NCBI GenBank assembly: GCA_002439095.1
Contig: DJOT01000005.1
Location: 4,920-68,919, forward strand
Source: Bacteroidales bacterium UBA6431
GTDB lineage: Bacteria; Bacteroidota; Bacteroidia; Bacteroidales; UBA932
Direction: 5' to 3'
Length of the DNA: 64,000 nucleotides
Positions within the stretch are counted from its first letter, which is position 1, and each line of letters starts with the position of its first letter. The position numbers were made by a program, and so were the translations under genes. Below, one piece after another: positions 8,364 to 16,657 of this stretch. The notes beneath the pieces were generated by a model. The model made no database searches, was not told the origin of the DNA, and worked only from the letters and a program-made list of their open reading frames with translations.

Positions 8364-9551
8364 ATGGCAAAAGAAGTTTTCAAGAGGGACAAACCCCATG
8401 TCAACATCGGCACCATCGGCCACGTTGACCACGGCAAGACCACCCTCACCGCTGCTATCACTAAGGTGCTGGCAGAGAAAGGTTTGAGTGAGGTCAAGTC
8501 ATTCGACCAGATTGACAACGCTCCAGAAGAGAAAGAGCGTGGTATCACCATCAACACTGCACACGTCGAGTATCAGACCCAGAATCGTCACTATGCGCAT
8601 GTCGACTGCCCGGGCCACGCTGACTACGTGAAGAACATGGTTACCGGTGCCGCTCAGATGGACGGTGCCATCCTTGTAGTTGCTGCAACTGACGGCCCTA
8701 TGCCGCAGACCAACGAGCACGTGCTCCTCGCAAAGCAGGTTAACGTGCCTAAGATGGTAGTATTCCTCAACAAGGTTGACCTTGTTGACGATGAGGAAAT
8801 GCTTGATCTCGTCGAGATGGAGGTACGCGACCTCCTCAACAAGTATGACTTCGATGGCGACAACGCTCCTATCATCCGTGGTTCTGCTCTTGGTGCACTT
8901 AACGGTGAGCCGAAGTGGGAAGAGAAGGTAATGGAGCTCATGGACGCTGTTGACTCTTACATTCCGCTTCCTGTACGTGAGAACGAGAAGCCTTTCCTCA
9001 TGCCTATCGAGGACATCTTCTCAATCACCGGACGTGGTACTGTAGTTACCGGACGTATCGAGACCGGTACCATCCATGTCAACGATCCTGCTGAAATCGT
9101 AGGTTTCAGCGACAAGCCTAAGAGCACAGTTGTAACTGGTGTCGAGATGTTCCGTAAACTCCTCGATCAGGGTGAGGCCGGAGACAATGTAGGTCTTCTC
9201 CTCCGCGGTATCGACAAGAAGGATGTAAGGCGTGGCGAGGTTATCGCAAAGCCAGGCACCATCACTCCTCATAAGCACTTCCTCGGACAGATCTACGTCC
9301 TCAAGAAGGAAGAGGGTGGCCGTCATACACCATTCCACAACCACTATCGTCCTCAGTTCTTCATCCGTACGCTTGACGTTACCGGAGAGATCACTCTTCC
9401 TGCAGGCGTAGAGATGGTTATGCCAGGCGACAACGTTGAGATCGATGTTATGCTCATCACTCCTGTAGCCCTCAACGAGAACCTCCGTTTCGCTATCCGC
9501 GAAGGTGGCCGTACCGTAGGCGCAGGTCAGGTAACCAAGATCCTCGACTAA
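8364..9551 (+). CDS. tuf: Elongation factor Tu
   Basis: 395-residue GTPase that delivers aminoacyl-tRNA to the ribosome. G1 is GHVDHGKT, G3 is DCPGHADYVKNM and the G4 NKVD lies in VVFLNKVDLVDD; domains 2 and 3 follow (GRGTVVTGRIETG and the ending GGRTVGAGQVTKILD). Its codon use shows more GTT, CGT and GCT than the neighbours, as expected for a very highly expressed gene. It sits between tRNA-Thr and tRNA-Trp, the standard Bacteroidota arrangement. Confidence 0.99.
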   Translation: MAKEVFKRDKPHVNIGTIGHVDHGKTTLTAAITKVLAEKGLSEVKSFDQIDNAPEEKERGITINTAHVEYQTQNRHYAHVDCPGHADYVKNMVTGAAQMDGAILVVAATDGPMPQTNEHVLLAKQVNVPKMVVFLNKVDLVDDEEMLDLVEMEVRDLLNKYDFDGDNAPIIRGSALGALNGEPKWEEKVMELMDAVDSYIPLPVRENEKPFLMPIEDIFSITGRGTVVTGRIETGTIHVNDPAEIVGFSDKPKSTVVTGVEMFRKLLDQGEAGDNVGLLLRGIDKKDVRRGEVIAKPGTITPHKHFLGQIYVLKKEEGGRHTPFHNHYRPQFFIRTLDVTGEITLPAGVEMVMPGDNVEIDVMLITPVALNENLRFAIREGGRTVGAGQVTKILD

Positions 9552-9563
9552 AAAGAAATCCCG

Positions 9564-9590
9564 GACGGATGCCGTCATGACATCCGTCTT
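9564..9590 (+). terminator. Hairpin after tuf
   Basis: GACGGATG (9564-9571) pairs perfectly with CATCCGTC (9581-9588) across a 9-base loop, followed by only TTT. The T tract is weak, so it may equally be a processing hairpin between the tuf mRNA and tRNA-Trp. Confidence 0.5.
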
Positions 9591-9594
9591 TCAC

Positions 9595-9665
9595 AGGGGA
9601 ATAGAACAATGGTAGTTCAGCGGTCTCCAAAACCGTCCATGTGGGTTCGATTCCTGCTTCCCCTG
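9595..9665 (+). tRNA. tRNA-Trp (anticodon CCA)
   Basis: 71-base cloverleaf. The acceptor arms AGGGGAA and TTCCCCT pair, the anticodon stem CGGT/ACCG carries loop CTCCAAA (anticodon CCA), the T loop is TTCGATT and the discriminator is G, as expected for Trp. It lies between tuf and secE. Confidence 0.95.
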
Positions 9666-9748
9666 CAAATATCAAAGGTTACGATTTGGTAATTGTTTAA
9701 CAGATGCCGCTAAACTGCTTCCAACAACGGCATCCATTAAATGTAAAG

Positions 9749-9937
9749 ATGAGAAAGTTTATCAATTACTTCAAAGAGTCTTTCGTAGAGTTGACCAAGA
9801 AGACGACTTGGCCAAGTTGGGCGAAGTTGCAAAGCTCCGCACTTCTGGTCATTGTGACGACTGTCTTGCTGGCCGCTCTTCTCTGGGTTATCGACTTCGC
9901 TTTCCAATCTCTGATGACAGGCATCTACACATTGTAA
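9749..9937 (+). CDS. secE: Preprotein translocase subunit SecE
   Basis: 62-residue single-span inner-membrane subunit of the SecYEG channel. The amphipathic cytoplasmic helix (MRKFINYFKESFVELTKKTT) leads to the conserved WPSWAKLQSSA and one hydrophobic helix (about residues 30-52). The frame extends 15 codons upstream to 9704, but that stretch is not SecE-like; the ATG at 9749 gives the normal short form. It is followed by nusG 18 bases later, as in most bacteria. Confidence 0.93.
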   Translation: MRKFINYFKESFVELTKKTTWPSWAKLQSSALLVIVTTVLLAALLWVIDFAFQSLMTGIYTL

Positions 9938-9955
9938 TTTTATCGGCTGATTCAG

Positions 9956-10522
9956 ATGGGTGAAATGAAATGGTATGTCCTGCGCACAGCGGGAAGTAAG
10001 GAAAAGAAAGCCAAAGAATACCTCGAGAAAGAGATCGAGAGAGTAGGGCTTCAGGATCAGGTCGCTCAGGTGCTTGTCCCTGTCAAAAAAGAGATCGTCA
10101 CCAAGAACGGCAAGAGGAAAGCGATGGATAAATTGCTTTATCCGGGATACGTCCTCATACAGGCGGAGCTCAGTCCGATGCTCGAGAACATAATCCGCAA
10201 CCTTGTGCCCGGAATGTCGGGATTCCTTACTGAGAAAAAAGCCACTAACGGAACCCAGTTCGAAAGAGTTCCGGTGCCGCTTCGTGACGAGGAGGCCGCC
10301 AGGATTCTCGGAAATCAGGACGAGAACGCAGACAATGCCGCCGACACGTTCGTTGACTACAATGTCGGAGAATCAGTCAGGATTACCGACGGCCCGTTCA
10401 GCGGATTCAGCGGAATTGTGGATGAAATTCTGGAAGACAGGAGCAAGATTAAAGTTATAGTCGAGATCTTCGGGCGCAAGACGCAGGTGGAGCTCAACTT
10501 TACACAAGTGACTAAAGAATAA
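9956..10522 (+). CDS. nusG: Transcription termination/antitermination factor NusG
   Basis: 188 residues. The NGN domain (about 1-115) opens with MKWYVLRTAGSKEKKAKEYL and binds RNA polymerase; the C-terminal KOW domain is recognised by DGPFSGFSGIVDEI and ends in KTQVELNFTQV. It contacts Rho or ribosomal protein S10. A second ATG three codons in (9965) is an alternative start. The gap to rplK is 9 bases, so they are co-transcribed. Confidence 0.97.
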   Translation: MGEMKWYVLRTAGSKEKKAKEYLEKEIERVGLQDQVAQVLVPVKKEIVTKNGKRKAMDKLLYPGYVLIQAELSPMLENIIRNLVPGMSGFLTEKKATNGTQFERVPVPLRDEEAARILGNQDENADNAADTFVDYNVGESVRITDGPFSGFSGIVDEILEDRSKIKVIVEIFGRKTQVELNFTQVTKE

Positions 10523-10531
10523 CAAAGTATT

Positions 10532-10975
10532 ATGGCAAAAGAAGTTACAGGATACATCAAGCTGCAGATCAAGGGTGGTGCGGCCAATCCGGCACCTCCA
10601 GTGGGACCTGCGCTTGGTTCCAAGGGCTTGAACATAATGGATTTCTGCAAGGCTTTCAATGCAGCCACGCAGGGACAGGCAGGCAAGATCCTCCCGGTAG
10701 TGATTACCGTCTACTCAGACAAATCCTACACCTTCGAGGTAAAGCAGCCGCCAGTTGCAGTATCCCTCAAGGAGGCAGCCAAGATCAGCACAGCCTCCGG
10801 AGAGCCTAACAGGAAGAAGGTCGCAAACATCACTTGGGATCAGGTGAAGACCATCGCTGAAGGCAAAATGCCGGATCTCAACTGCTTCACTCTCGCAGCA
10901 GCGATGAAGATGGTTGCCGGCACGGCAAGAAGTATGGGTATCACCGTCAGCGGTGAATTTCCTGAGAACATCTAA
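10532..10975 (+). CDS. rplK: 50S ribosomal protein L11
   Basis: 147 residues, normal length. The N-terminal domain contains IKLQIKGGAANPAPPVGPALG, the conserved proline-rich segment that forms the thiopeptide site with 23S rRNA and the GTPase-associated centre; the C-terminal RNA-binding domain ends AAAMKMVAGTARSMGITV. First of the L11-L1-L10-L7/L12 group, with 14 bases to rplA. Confidence 0.99.
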   Translation: MAKEVTGYIKLQIKGGAANPAPPVGPALGSKGLNIMDFCKAFNAATQGQAGKILPVVITVYSDKSYTFEVKQPPVAVSLKEAAKISTASGEPNRKKVANITWDQVKTIAEGKMPDLNCFTLAAAMKMVAGTARSMGITVSGEFPENI

Positions 10976-10989
10976 AACACACGCGCATT

Positions 10990-11694
10990 ATGAGTAAGTT
11001 GACAAAGAATCAGAAGGCAGCCGTAGAGAAGTACGATTCTCAGAAGCTGTACCCGCTCAATGAAGCGTGCCAGGTTGTGAAAGACATCACTTTCACAAAA
11101 TTTGACTCCAGCGTGGAGCTCCACGCAAACCTCGGAGTCGATCCGCGCAAGGCCAACCAGATGATCCGTGGCGTGGTCACTCTCCCTCACGGAACCGGCA
11201 AGGTTGTAAGGGTTCTCGCCCTCTGTACTCCTGACAAGGAGAACGAGGCAAAGGAAGCAGGCGCAGATTATGTAGGACTTGAGGAATATATCGAGAAGAT
11301 CAAAGGTGGCTGGACTGACGTGGATGTCATTGTCTGCACCCCTTCAGTGATGGCAAAAGTCGGAGCACTCGGTAAGATCCTCGGACCTCGCGGACTCATG
11401 CCTAACCCTAAGACCGGCACCGTGACCATGGAGATCGGCGCAGCGGTAAAGGCGTCAAAGGGCGGTAAAATCGACTTCAAAGTTGACAAGACCGGTATTG
11501 TACACACCGCCATCGGCAAGGCCTCGTTCTCTGCACAGCAGATATACGAGAACGCGGCAGAGGTGCTCAACGCCATCTCCAAGCTCAAGCCGCAGTCCCT
11601 CAAGGGTACATATATGAAGAGCGCCGCCATCTGCTCAACAATGAGCCCGGGCGTCAAGGTTGATCTCAAGGCATTTCTCAACGGTGCTGAGTAA
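10990..11694 (+). CDS. rplA: 50S ribosomal protein L1
   Basis: 234 residues. Builds the mobile L1 stalk that guides the E-site tRNA. Conserved features include SVELHANLGVDPRKANQMIRG, the GKILGPRGLMPNPKTGTV signature and the C-terminal SLKGTYMKSAAICSTMSPG. In other bacteria L1 also represses its own operon mRNA; no matching leader structure was identified here. Confidence 0.99.
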   Translation: MSKLTKNQKAAVEKYDSQKLYPLNEACQVVKDITFTKFDSSVELHANLGVDPRKANQMIRGVVTLPHGTGKVVRVLALCTPDKENEAKEAGADYVGLEEYIEKIKGGWTDVDVIVCTPSVMAKVGALGKILGPRGLMPNPKTGTVTMEIGAAVKASKGGKIDFKVDKTGIVHTAIGKASFSAQQIYENAAEVLNAISKLKPQSLKGTYMKSAAICSTMSPGVKVDLKAFLNGAE

Positions 11695-11706
11695 AAATTC
11701 AATATT

Positions 11707-12297
11707 ATGAAGAAAGAACTTAAAGGTCAGATTATTGAAAGCATCTCAGCGCAGATCAAAGAGTATCCGAACTTCTACATTACGGATATCTCAGGCCTGA
11801 ATGCATCACAGACGAGCAGACTCCGCCGCGAGTGCTTCAACGAAGGCGTTGTCCTCAACGTGGTGAAGAACACACTCTTCGCACATGTTCTCAATGCTCT
11901 TGAGAACGAGGACATCAAGTCTCTTGACGAAACGCTCACAGGCAACACCGCCATCATGTACACGAACGTCCCGGCCGCACCAGCCAAGCTCATCAAGAAG
12001 CTTCAGCGCGACGGATTCACCAAGCCGGTGATCAAGGGCGCCTACGTTCAGGAGTGCGTGTTCCTCGGTGAAGACAAGCTCGACCAGCTCGCAGCCATCA
12101 AGACAAGGGAAGAACTCATCGGCGACATCATCGGTCTCCTCCAGAGCCCTATCCGCAACATTGTCTCCGCTCTCGAGAACGCTTCAGAGGGCAAGGCTGA
12201 GGACGAGAAGATCGGTTCAGCAGCTCCAGCTGCAGAGCAGGCTGCAACACCTGCAGAACAGACCGCGCCGGAGGCTGCAGAAAAGCCGGCAGAGTAA
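11707..12297 (+). CDS. rplJ: 50S ribosomal protein L10
   Basis: 196 residues. Anchors L7/L12 dimers on the ribosome. The N-terminal rRNA-binding domain (about 1-125) contains SGLNASQTSRLRRECFNEGV and VVKNTLFAHVL; the C-terminal helix for L7/L12 binding follows. An Ala/Glu/Pro-rich tail of about 30 residues at the C-terminus (AAPAAEQAATPAEQ...) is low complexity and longer than the roughly 165-175 residues of many homologues. Confidence 0.97.
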   Translation: MKKELKGQIIESISAQIKEYPNFYITDISGLNASQTSRLRRECFNEGVVLNVVKNTLFAHVLNALENEDIKSLDETLTGNTAIMYTNVPAAPAKLIKKLQRDGFTKPVIKGAYVQECVFLGEDKLDQLAAIKTREELIGDIIGLLQSPIRNIVSALENASEGKAEDEKIGSAAPAAEQAATPAEQTAPEAAEKPAE

Positions 12298-12335
12298 TAA
12301 AGATAATATCAACAAATTAAAAAAAGAATATAATT

Positions 12336-12710
12336 ATGGCAGATGTTAAAGCCCTCGCAGAAGAGTTGGTAAACCTTTCTGTGAAAGACGTACAGGAACT
12401 TGCAAAGATCCTCAAGGATGAGTATGGTATCGAGCCTGCAGCCGCTGCAGTAGTAGTAGCAGCTGATGGTGCAGCCGGCGCAGCCGCTGAGGCAGAGCAG
12501 ACTGAGTTCGATGTAATCCTCAAGTCTGCAGGTCAGGCCAAGCTCAACGTGATCAAGGTTGTCAAGAGCGAGCTCGGACTCGGTCTGAAGGAAGCTAAGG
12601 ACATGGTTGACGGCGCTCCTGCAACAGTCAAAGAGAAAATTTCCAAGGCAGAGGCCGAAGCTCTCAAGGCTGCTCTTGAGGAGGCCGGTGCAGAGGTTGA
12701 GATTAAGTAA
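12336..12710 (+). CDS. rplL: 50S ribosomal protein L7/L12
   Basis: 124 residues. The N-terminal dimerisation domain (about 1-35) leads through an Ala-rich hinge (residues about 36-52) to the C-terminal factor-binding domain with KLNVIKVVKSELGLGLKEAKDMVDGAP and the ending EEAGAEVEIK. It recruits translational GTPases. Like tuf, it is rich in favoured codons. A terminator-like hairpin separates it from rpoB. Confidence 0.99.
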   Translation: MADVKALAEELVNLSVKDVQELAKILKDEYGIEPAAAAVVVAADGAAGAAAEAEQTEFDVILKSAGQAKLNVIKVVKSELGLGLKEAKDMVDGAPATVKEKISKAEAEALKAALEEAGAEVEIK

Positions 12711-12741
12711 TTCCACCTCTCCCTGCTTTAGGGGACAAACA

Positions 12742-12779
12742 GGTTTAGAGCCGGGGACAATAGGCTCTAAACCTTTTTT
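12742..12779 (+). terminator. Terminator/attenuator between rplL and rpoB
   Basis: GGTTTAGAGCC (12742-12752) pairs perfectly with GGCTCTAAACC (12763-12773) across a 10-base loop, followed by six T. This is a good intrinsic terminator. Because rpoB starts 37 bases later on the same strand without an obvious promoter of its own, it probably acts as a partial terminator that sets polymerase below ribosomal-protein output, as known for this position in other bacteria. Confidence 0.85.
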
Positions 12780-12815
12780 CCGTATTTAAGTTTTTCTCTA
12801 TTTCCAAGGCAGAAT

Positions 12816-15800
12816 ATGTCAAATCAGACCAACAACAAGCGTATAAACTTTGCCACATCCAAAATTCTGGAATATCCGGATCTTCTGGAGGTGCAGCTGA
12901 AGTCGTTCAAGGACTTCTTCCAGCTTGAGACCACCCCGGAAAACAGGAAGAACGAAGGACTGTATCAGGTATTTCAGGAGATTTTCCCGATCGAGGATAC
13001 GAGGAACAGCTACAAGCTCGAGTTTATCGACTACTTTATCGATCCGCCTCAGTATTCCATCGAGGAATGTCTCGACAGGGGCCTGACATACAATGTCCCT
13101 CTGAAGGCAAAACTCCGCCTTTCCTGCACGGATTCGGAGCACGAAGACTTCGACACGAGAGTCCAGGACGTCTATCTGGGCAACATCCCGTACATGACCC
13201 CTGCCGGCACGTTCGTGATCAACGGCTCAGAGCGTATCATCGTGTCTCAGCTGCACAGGTCGCCGGGAGTGTTCTTCGACCAGAGCATGCACGCCAACGG
13301 CACAAAACTCTATTCCGCCAGAATCATCCCTTTCAAGGGCTCTTGGATAGAGTTCGCCACCGACATCAACAATGTGATGTATGCCTATATCGACCGCAAG
13401 AAGAAACTTCCGGTCACGACTCTGCTCAGAGCCATAGGCTTCAATTCAGACAAAGACATCATTGACATCTTCGACCTTGCCGACGAAATCAAGGTCACCG
13501 AGGCGGAGCTCGAAGCCAACAAGGGCCGTAAGCTCGCCAACAATGTCCTCAAGACGAAGTTCGAGGATTTCATTGATGAAGATACCGGAGAGGTCACTCC
13601 GGTGGAGCGTATCGAGATCATCGTCAAGAGAGGCGAGGTTCTCGATGATGACACCATCAGCGCCATCCTCCAGGCTGACGAGAAGAGCATTCTCCTCCAG
13701 AAGGACGAGGCCAACTCCAACGAGTACGCCATCATCTTCAACACGCTCCAGAAAGACCCTACCAATACGGAGATAGAGGCCGTCAACTACATCTACAAGC
13801 AGCTCCGTAACTCGGAACCGCCTGATGAGAGCACGGCAAGAGACGTGATCGACAAGCTCTTCTTCTCCGAGAAGAGGTACGATCTCGGCAATGTGGGACG
13901 CTACCGCCTCAACAAGAAGCTCGGCCTGTCCATTGATCCGGATGTCAGGGTGCTCACGAACACGGACATCATCGAGATCATCAAATATCTCATCCAGCTG
14001 ATCAACTCAAAGGCGACCGTCGATGATATCGACCACCTCTCCAACCGCCGCGTACGCACAGTAGGAGAGCAGCTCGCCAACCAGTTCAGCGTAGGACTCA
14101 GCCGCATGGCCCGCACCATCAGGGAGAGGATGAACGTCCGCGACAGCGAACAGTTCAACCCGATCGATCTGATCAACGCCAAGACCCTTTCTTCTGTGAT
14201 CAACTCGTTCTTCGGAACGAGCCAGCTGTCACAGTTCATGGATCAGACTAACCCTCTCGCGGAAATCACCCACAAGAGACGTCTGTCCGCCCTCGGCCCT
14301 GGCGGTCTTAGCCGTGACAGAGCCGGATTCGAGGTCAGGGACGTGCACTATACACATTATGGCCGCCTCTGCCCTATCGAGTCTCCAGAAGGTCCGAACA
14401 TCGGATTGATCTCATCTCTGTGCGTTTACGCGCGCATTGATGACCTCGGCTTCATCGAGACCCCATACCGCGACGTGAAGAACGGCAAGGTGGATCTGAG
14501 CCAGGAGGGATGCCACTATATGAGCGCGGAGGAAGAGGAAGACAAACTCGTATCTCTCGCCAACGTGAAGATGGACGATGAGGGCAACATCCTCGAAGAC
14601 CGCATCCAGTGCCGTCTTGAGGCTGACTTCCCTGTCGTGACCAAAGATCAGGTTGACTACATGGACGTGGCTCCGAACCAGATGGCTTCCGTGGCAGCGT
14701 CACTCATCCCGTTCCTCGAGCACGATGATGCTCACCGTGCATTGATGGGAGCGAACATGATGCGTCAGGCTGTTCCGCTTCTCAGGCCGGAATCACCTAT
14801 AGTGGGCACCGGATTGGAAGAGAGAGCCTGCATAGATTCCCGCACCCAGGTCGTTGCAAACCGCAACGGAGAGGTAACCTACGTGGACGCAAACGAAATC
14901 CGCGTGAAGTACGAGCGTACTGAAGGAGAGGCTTTCGTCAGCTTCCTCCCGGAGGAGACCACCTACAAGATGCCTATCTACCGCAGGACCAACCAGAGCA
15001 CGACCATCACCCTGAAGCCTATCGTCAAGAAGGGAGACAAGGTCGTCAAGGGTCAGGTTCTGACCGAAGGCTACGCCACGCAGAACGGAGAGCTCGCATT
15101 AGGACGCAACCTCAAGGTGGCCTTCATGCCATGGAAGGGTTACAACTATGAGGACGCCATCGTGCTGTCAGAAGAGATGGTCAAGTGGGATGTCCTCACC
15201 TCTGTCCATGTAGACGAGTACCTCACCGAAGTGCGCGACACCAAGCGTGGAATGGAGGAACTCACTTCCGACATCCCTAACGTAAGCGAGGATGCCACAA
15301 GGAATCTCAGCGAGAACGGTATAGTCCGCGTTGGTGCGCACATAGAGCCGGGCGACATCATGATCGGCAAGATCACGCCTAAGGGAGAAAGCGATCCTTC
15401 ACCGGAGGAAAAACTCCTCAAGGCCATCTTCGGCGACAAGGCGGGAGATGTCAAGGACGCGTCCCTCAAAGCGAATCCTTCGCTGAGCGGCACCGTGATC
15501 AAGACCGCCCTCTATACAAAGATCTCCAAGGAGACCACACGCAAGGGAGCGGCGAAGAACGACCAGAAGGCAAGGCTGGAGATGCGTCAGGCAGAGTACG
15601 ACCGCAAGGCCGAGAAACTCTACAACGATTTCCTGCAGAAGCTTGTCGTGCTCACCAAGAACAAGAAGAGCGCCGGCATAACCGACCTCTACGGCGTCGA
15701 AATCCTCGAAAAGGACAAGAAGATCACGACCGAAGTTCTCAAGAGCATCGACTACAACAACATCAACTCCAACAAGTGGACCACCGACAAGGAGGCCAAC

Positions 15801-16637
15801 GAGTTGATCCGCGACCTTATCAACAACTACTGCATAGCCATCAAGACAGAGCAGGCCATCTGCAAACGCGAGATGGACAAGATCAAGATCGGGGACGAAC
15901 TTCCTAACGGAGTGATGCAGATAGCCAAGGTATACATAGCCAAGAAGCGTAAGATCACCGTCGGTGACAAGATGGCCGGCCGTCATGGCAACAAGGGTAT
16001 CGTCGCCAAGATCGTACGTCAGGAAGACATGCCTTTCCTTGAGGATGGAACCCCTGTGGACATCGTCCTCAACCCTCTCGGCGTGCCTTCACGTATGAAC
16101 CTCGGCCAGATCTACGAGACAGTGCTCGGATGGGCGGGCTACAGGCTCGGGCTCAAGTTCAGCACCCCTATTTTCGACGGTGCCAGCATCGACGAGATCT
16201 GCGGATACACTGACAAGGCAGGCGTGCCGAGATTCGGCAAGACCCGCCTGCGCGACGGCGGCACCGGAGACTACTTCGACCAGCCGGCCACGGTGGGAGT
16301 GATCTACATGATCAAGCTCGGTCACATGGTTGATGACAAGATGCACGCCCGTTCGATCGGACCTTACTCGCTCATCACACAGCAGCCTCTCGGCGGTAAG
16401 TCCCAGTTCGGAGGACAGAGGTTCGGAGAGATGGAGGTCTGGGCGCTCGAAGCGTTCGGCGCGGCCAACGCACTCCAGGAGATCCTGACCGTCAAGTCCG
16501 ATGATGTTGTCGGAAGATCAAAGACTTACGAGGCGATTGTCAAGGGAGACCCTATCCCGCCTGCAGGTATTCCGGAGTCACTCAACGTGCTCCTCCACGA
16601 ACTCCGCGGCCTCGGTCTCAAGGTTACTTTGGAATAA
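12816..16637 (+). CDS. rpoB: DNA-directed RNA polymerase subunit beta
   Basis: 1273 residues. Core polymerase subunit. The rifampicin-binding region (FFGTSQLSQFMDQTNPLAE, then ITHKRRLSALGPGGL) has the sensitive-type Asp, His and Ser at the three main resistance positions. The fork-loop signature RLCPIESPEGPNIGLI, the KMAGRHGNKGIVAKI active-site segment and the C-terminal GGKSQFGGQRFGEMEVWALEAFGA are intact. rpoC follows after 20 bases. Confidence 0.99.
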   Translation: MSNQTNNKRINFATSKILEYPDLLEVQLKSFKDFFQLETTPENRKNEGLYQVFQEIFPIEDTRNSYKLEFIDYFIDPPQYSIEECLDRGLTYNVPLKAKLRLSCTDSEHEDFDTRVQDVYLGNIPYMTPAGTFVINGSERIIVSQLHRSPGVFFDQSMHANGTKLYSARIIPFKGSWIEFATDINNVMYAYIDRKKKLPVTTLLRAIGFNSDKDIIDIFDLADEIKVTEAELEANKGRKLANNVLKTKFEDFIDEDTGEVTPVERIEIIVKRGEVLDDDTISAILQADEKSILLQKDEANSNEYAIIFNTLQKDPTNTEIEAVNYIYKQLRNSEPPDESTARDVIDKLFFSEKRYDLGNVGRYRLNKKLGLSIDPDVRVLTNTDIIEIIKYLIQLINSKATVDDIDHLSNRRVRTVGEQLANQFSVGLSRMARTIRERMNVRDSEQFNPIDLINAKTLSSVINSFFGTSQLSQFMDQTNPLAEITHKRRLSALGPGGLSRDRAGFEVRDVHYTHYGRLCPIESPEGPNIGLISSLCVYARIDDLGFIETPYRDVKNGKVDLSQEGCHYMSAEEEEDKLVSLANVKMDDEGNILEDRIQCRLEADFPVVTKDQVDYMDVAPNQMASVAASLIPFLEHDDAHRALMGANMMRQAVPLLRPESPIVGTGLEERACIDSRTQVVANRNGEVTYVDANEIRVKYERTEGEAFVSFLPEETTYKMPIYRRTNQSTTITLKPIVKKGDKVVKGQVLTEGYATQNGELALGRNLKVAFMPWKGYNYEDAIVLSEEMVKWDVLTSVHVDEYLTEVRDTKRGMEELTSDIPNVSEDATRNLSENGIVRVGAHIEPGDIMIGKITPKGESDPSPEEKLLKAIFGDKAGDVKDASLKANPSLSGTVIKTALYTKISKETTRKGAAKNDQKARLEMRQAEYDRKAEKLYNDFLQKLVVLTKNKKSAGITDLYGVEILEKDKKITTEVLKSIDYNNINSNKWTTDKEANELIRDLINNYCIAIKTEQAICKREMDKIKIGDELPNGVMQIAKVYIAKKRKITVGDKMAGRHGNKGIVAKIVRQEDMPFLEDGTPVDIVLNPLGVPSRMNLGQIYETVLGWAGYRLGLKFSTPIFDGASIDEICGYTDKAGVPRFGKTRLRDGGTGDYFDQPATVGVIYMIKLGHMVDDKMHARSIGPYSLITQQPLGGKSQFGGQRFGEMEVWALEAFGAANALQEILTVKSDDVVGRSKTYEAIVKGDPIPPAGIPESLNVLLHELRGLGLKVTLE

Positions 16638-16657
16638 TTGTTTGAACGAATAACAAT

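Noticed and set aside
14200..14330. Rifampicin-resistance changes in RpoB
   Set aside because: The Asp, His and Ser at the three main resistance positions are all of the sensitive type.
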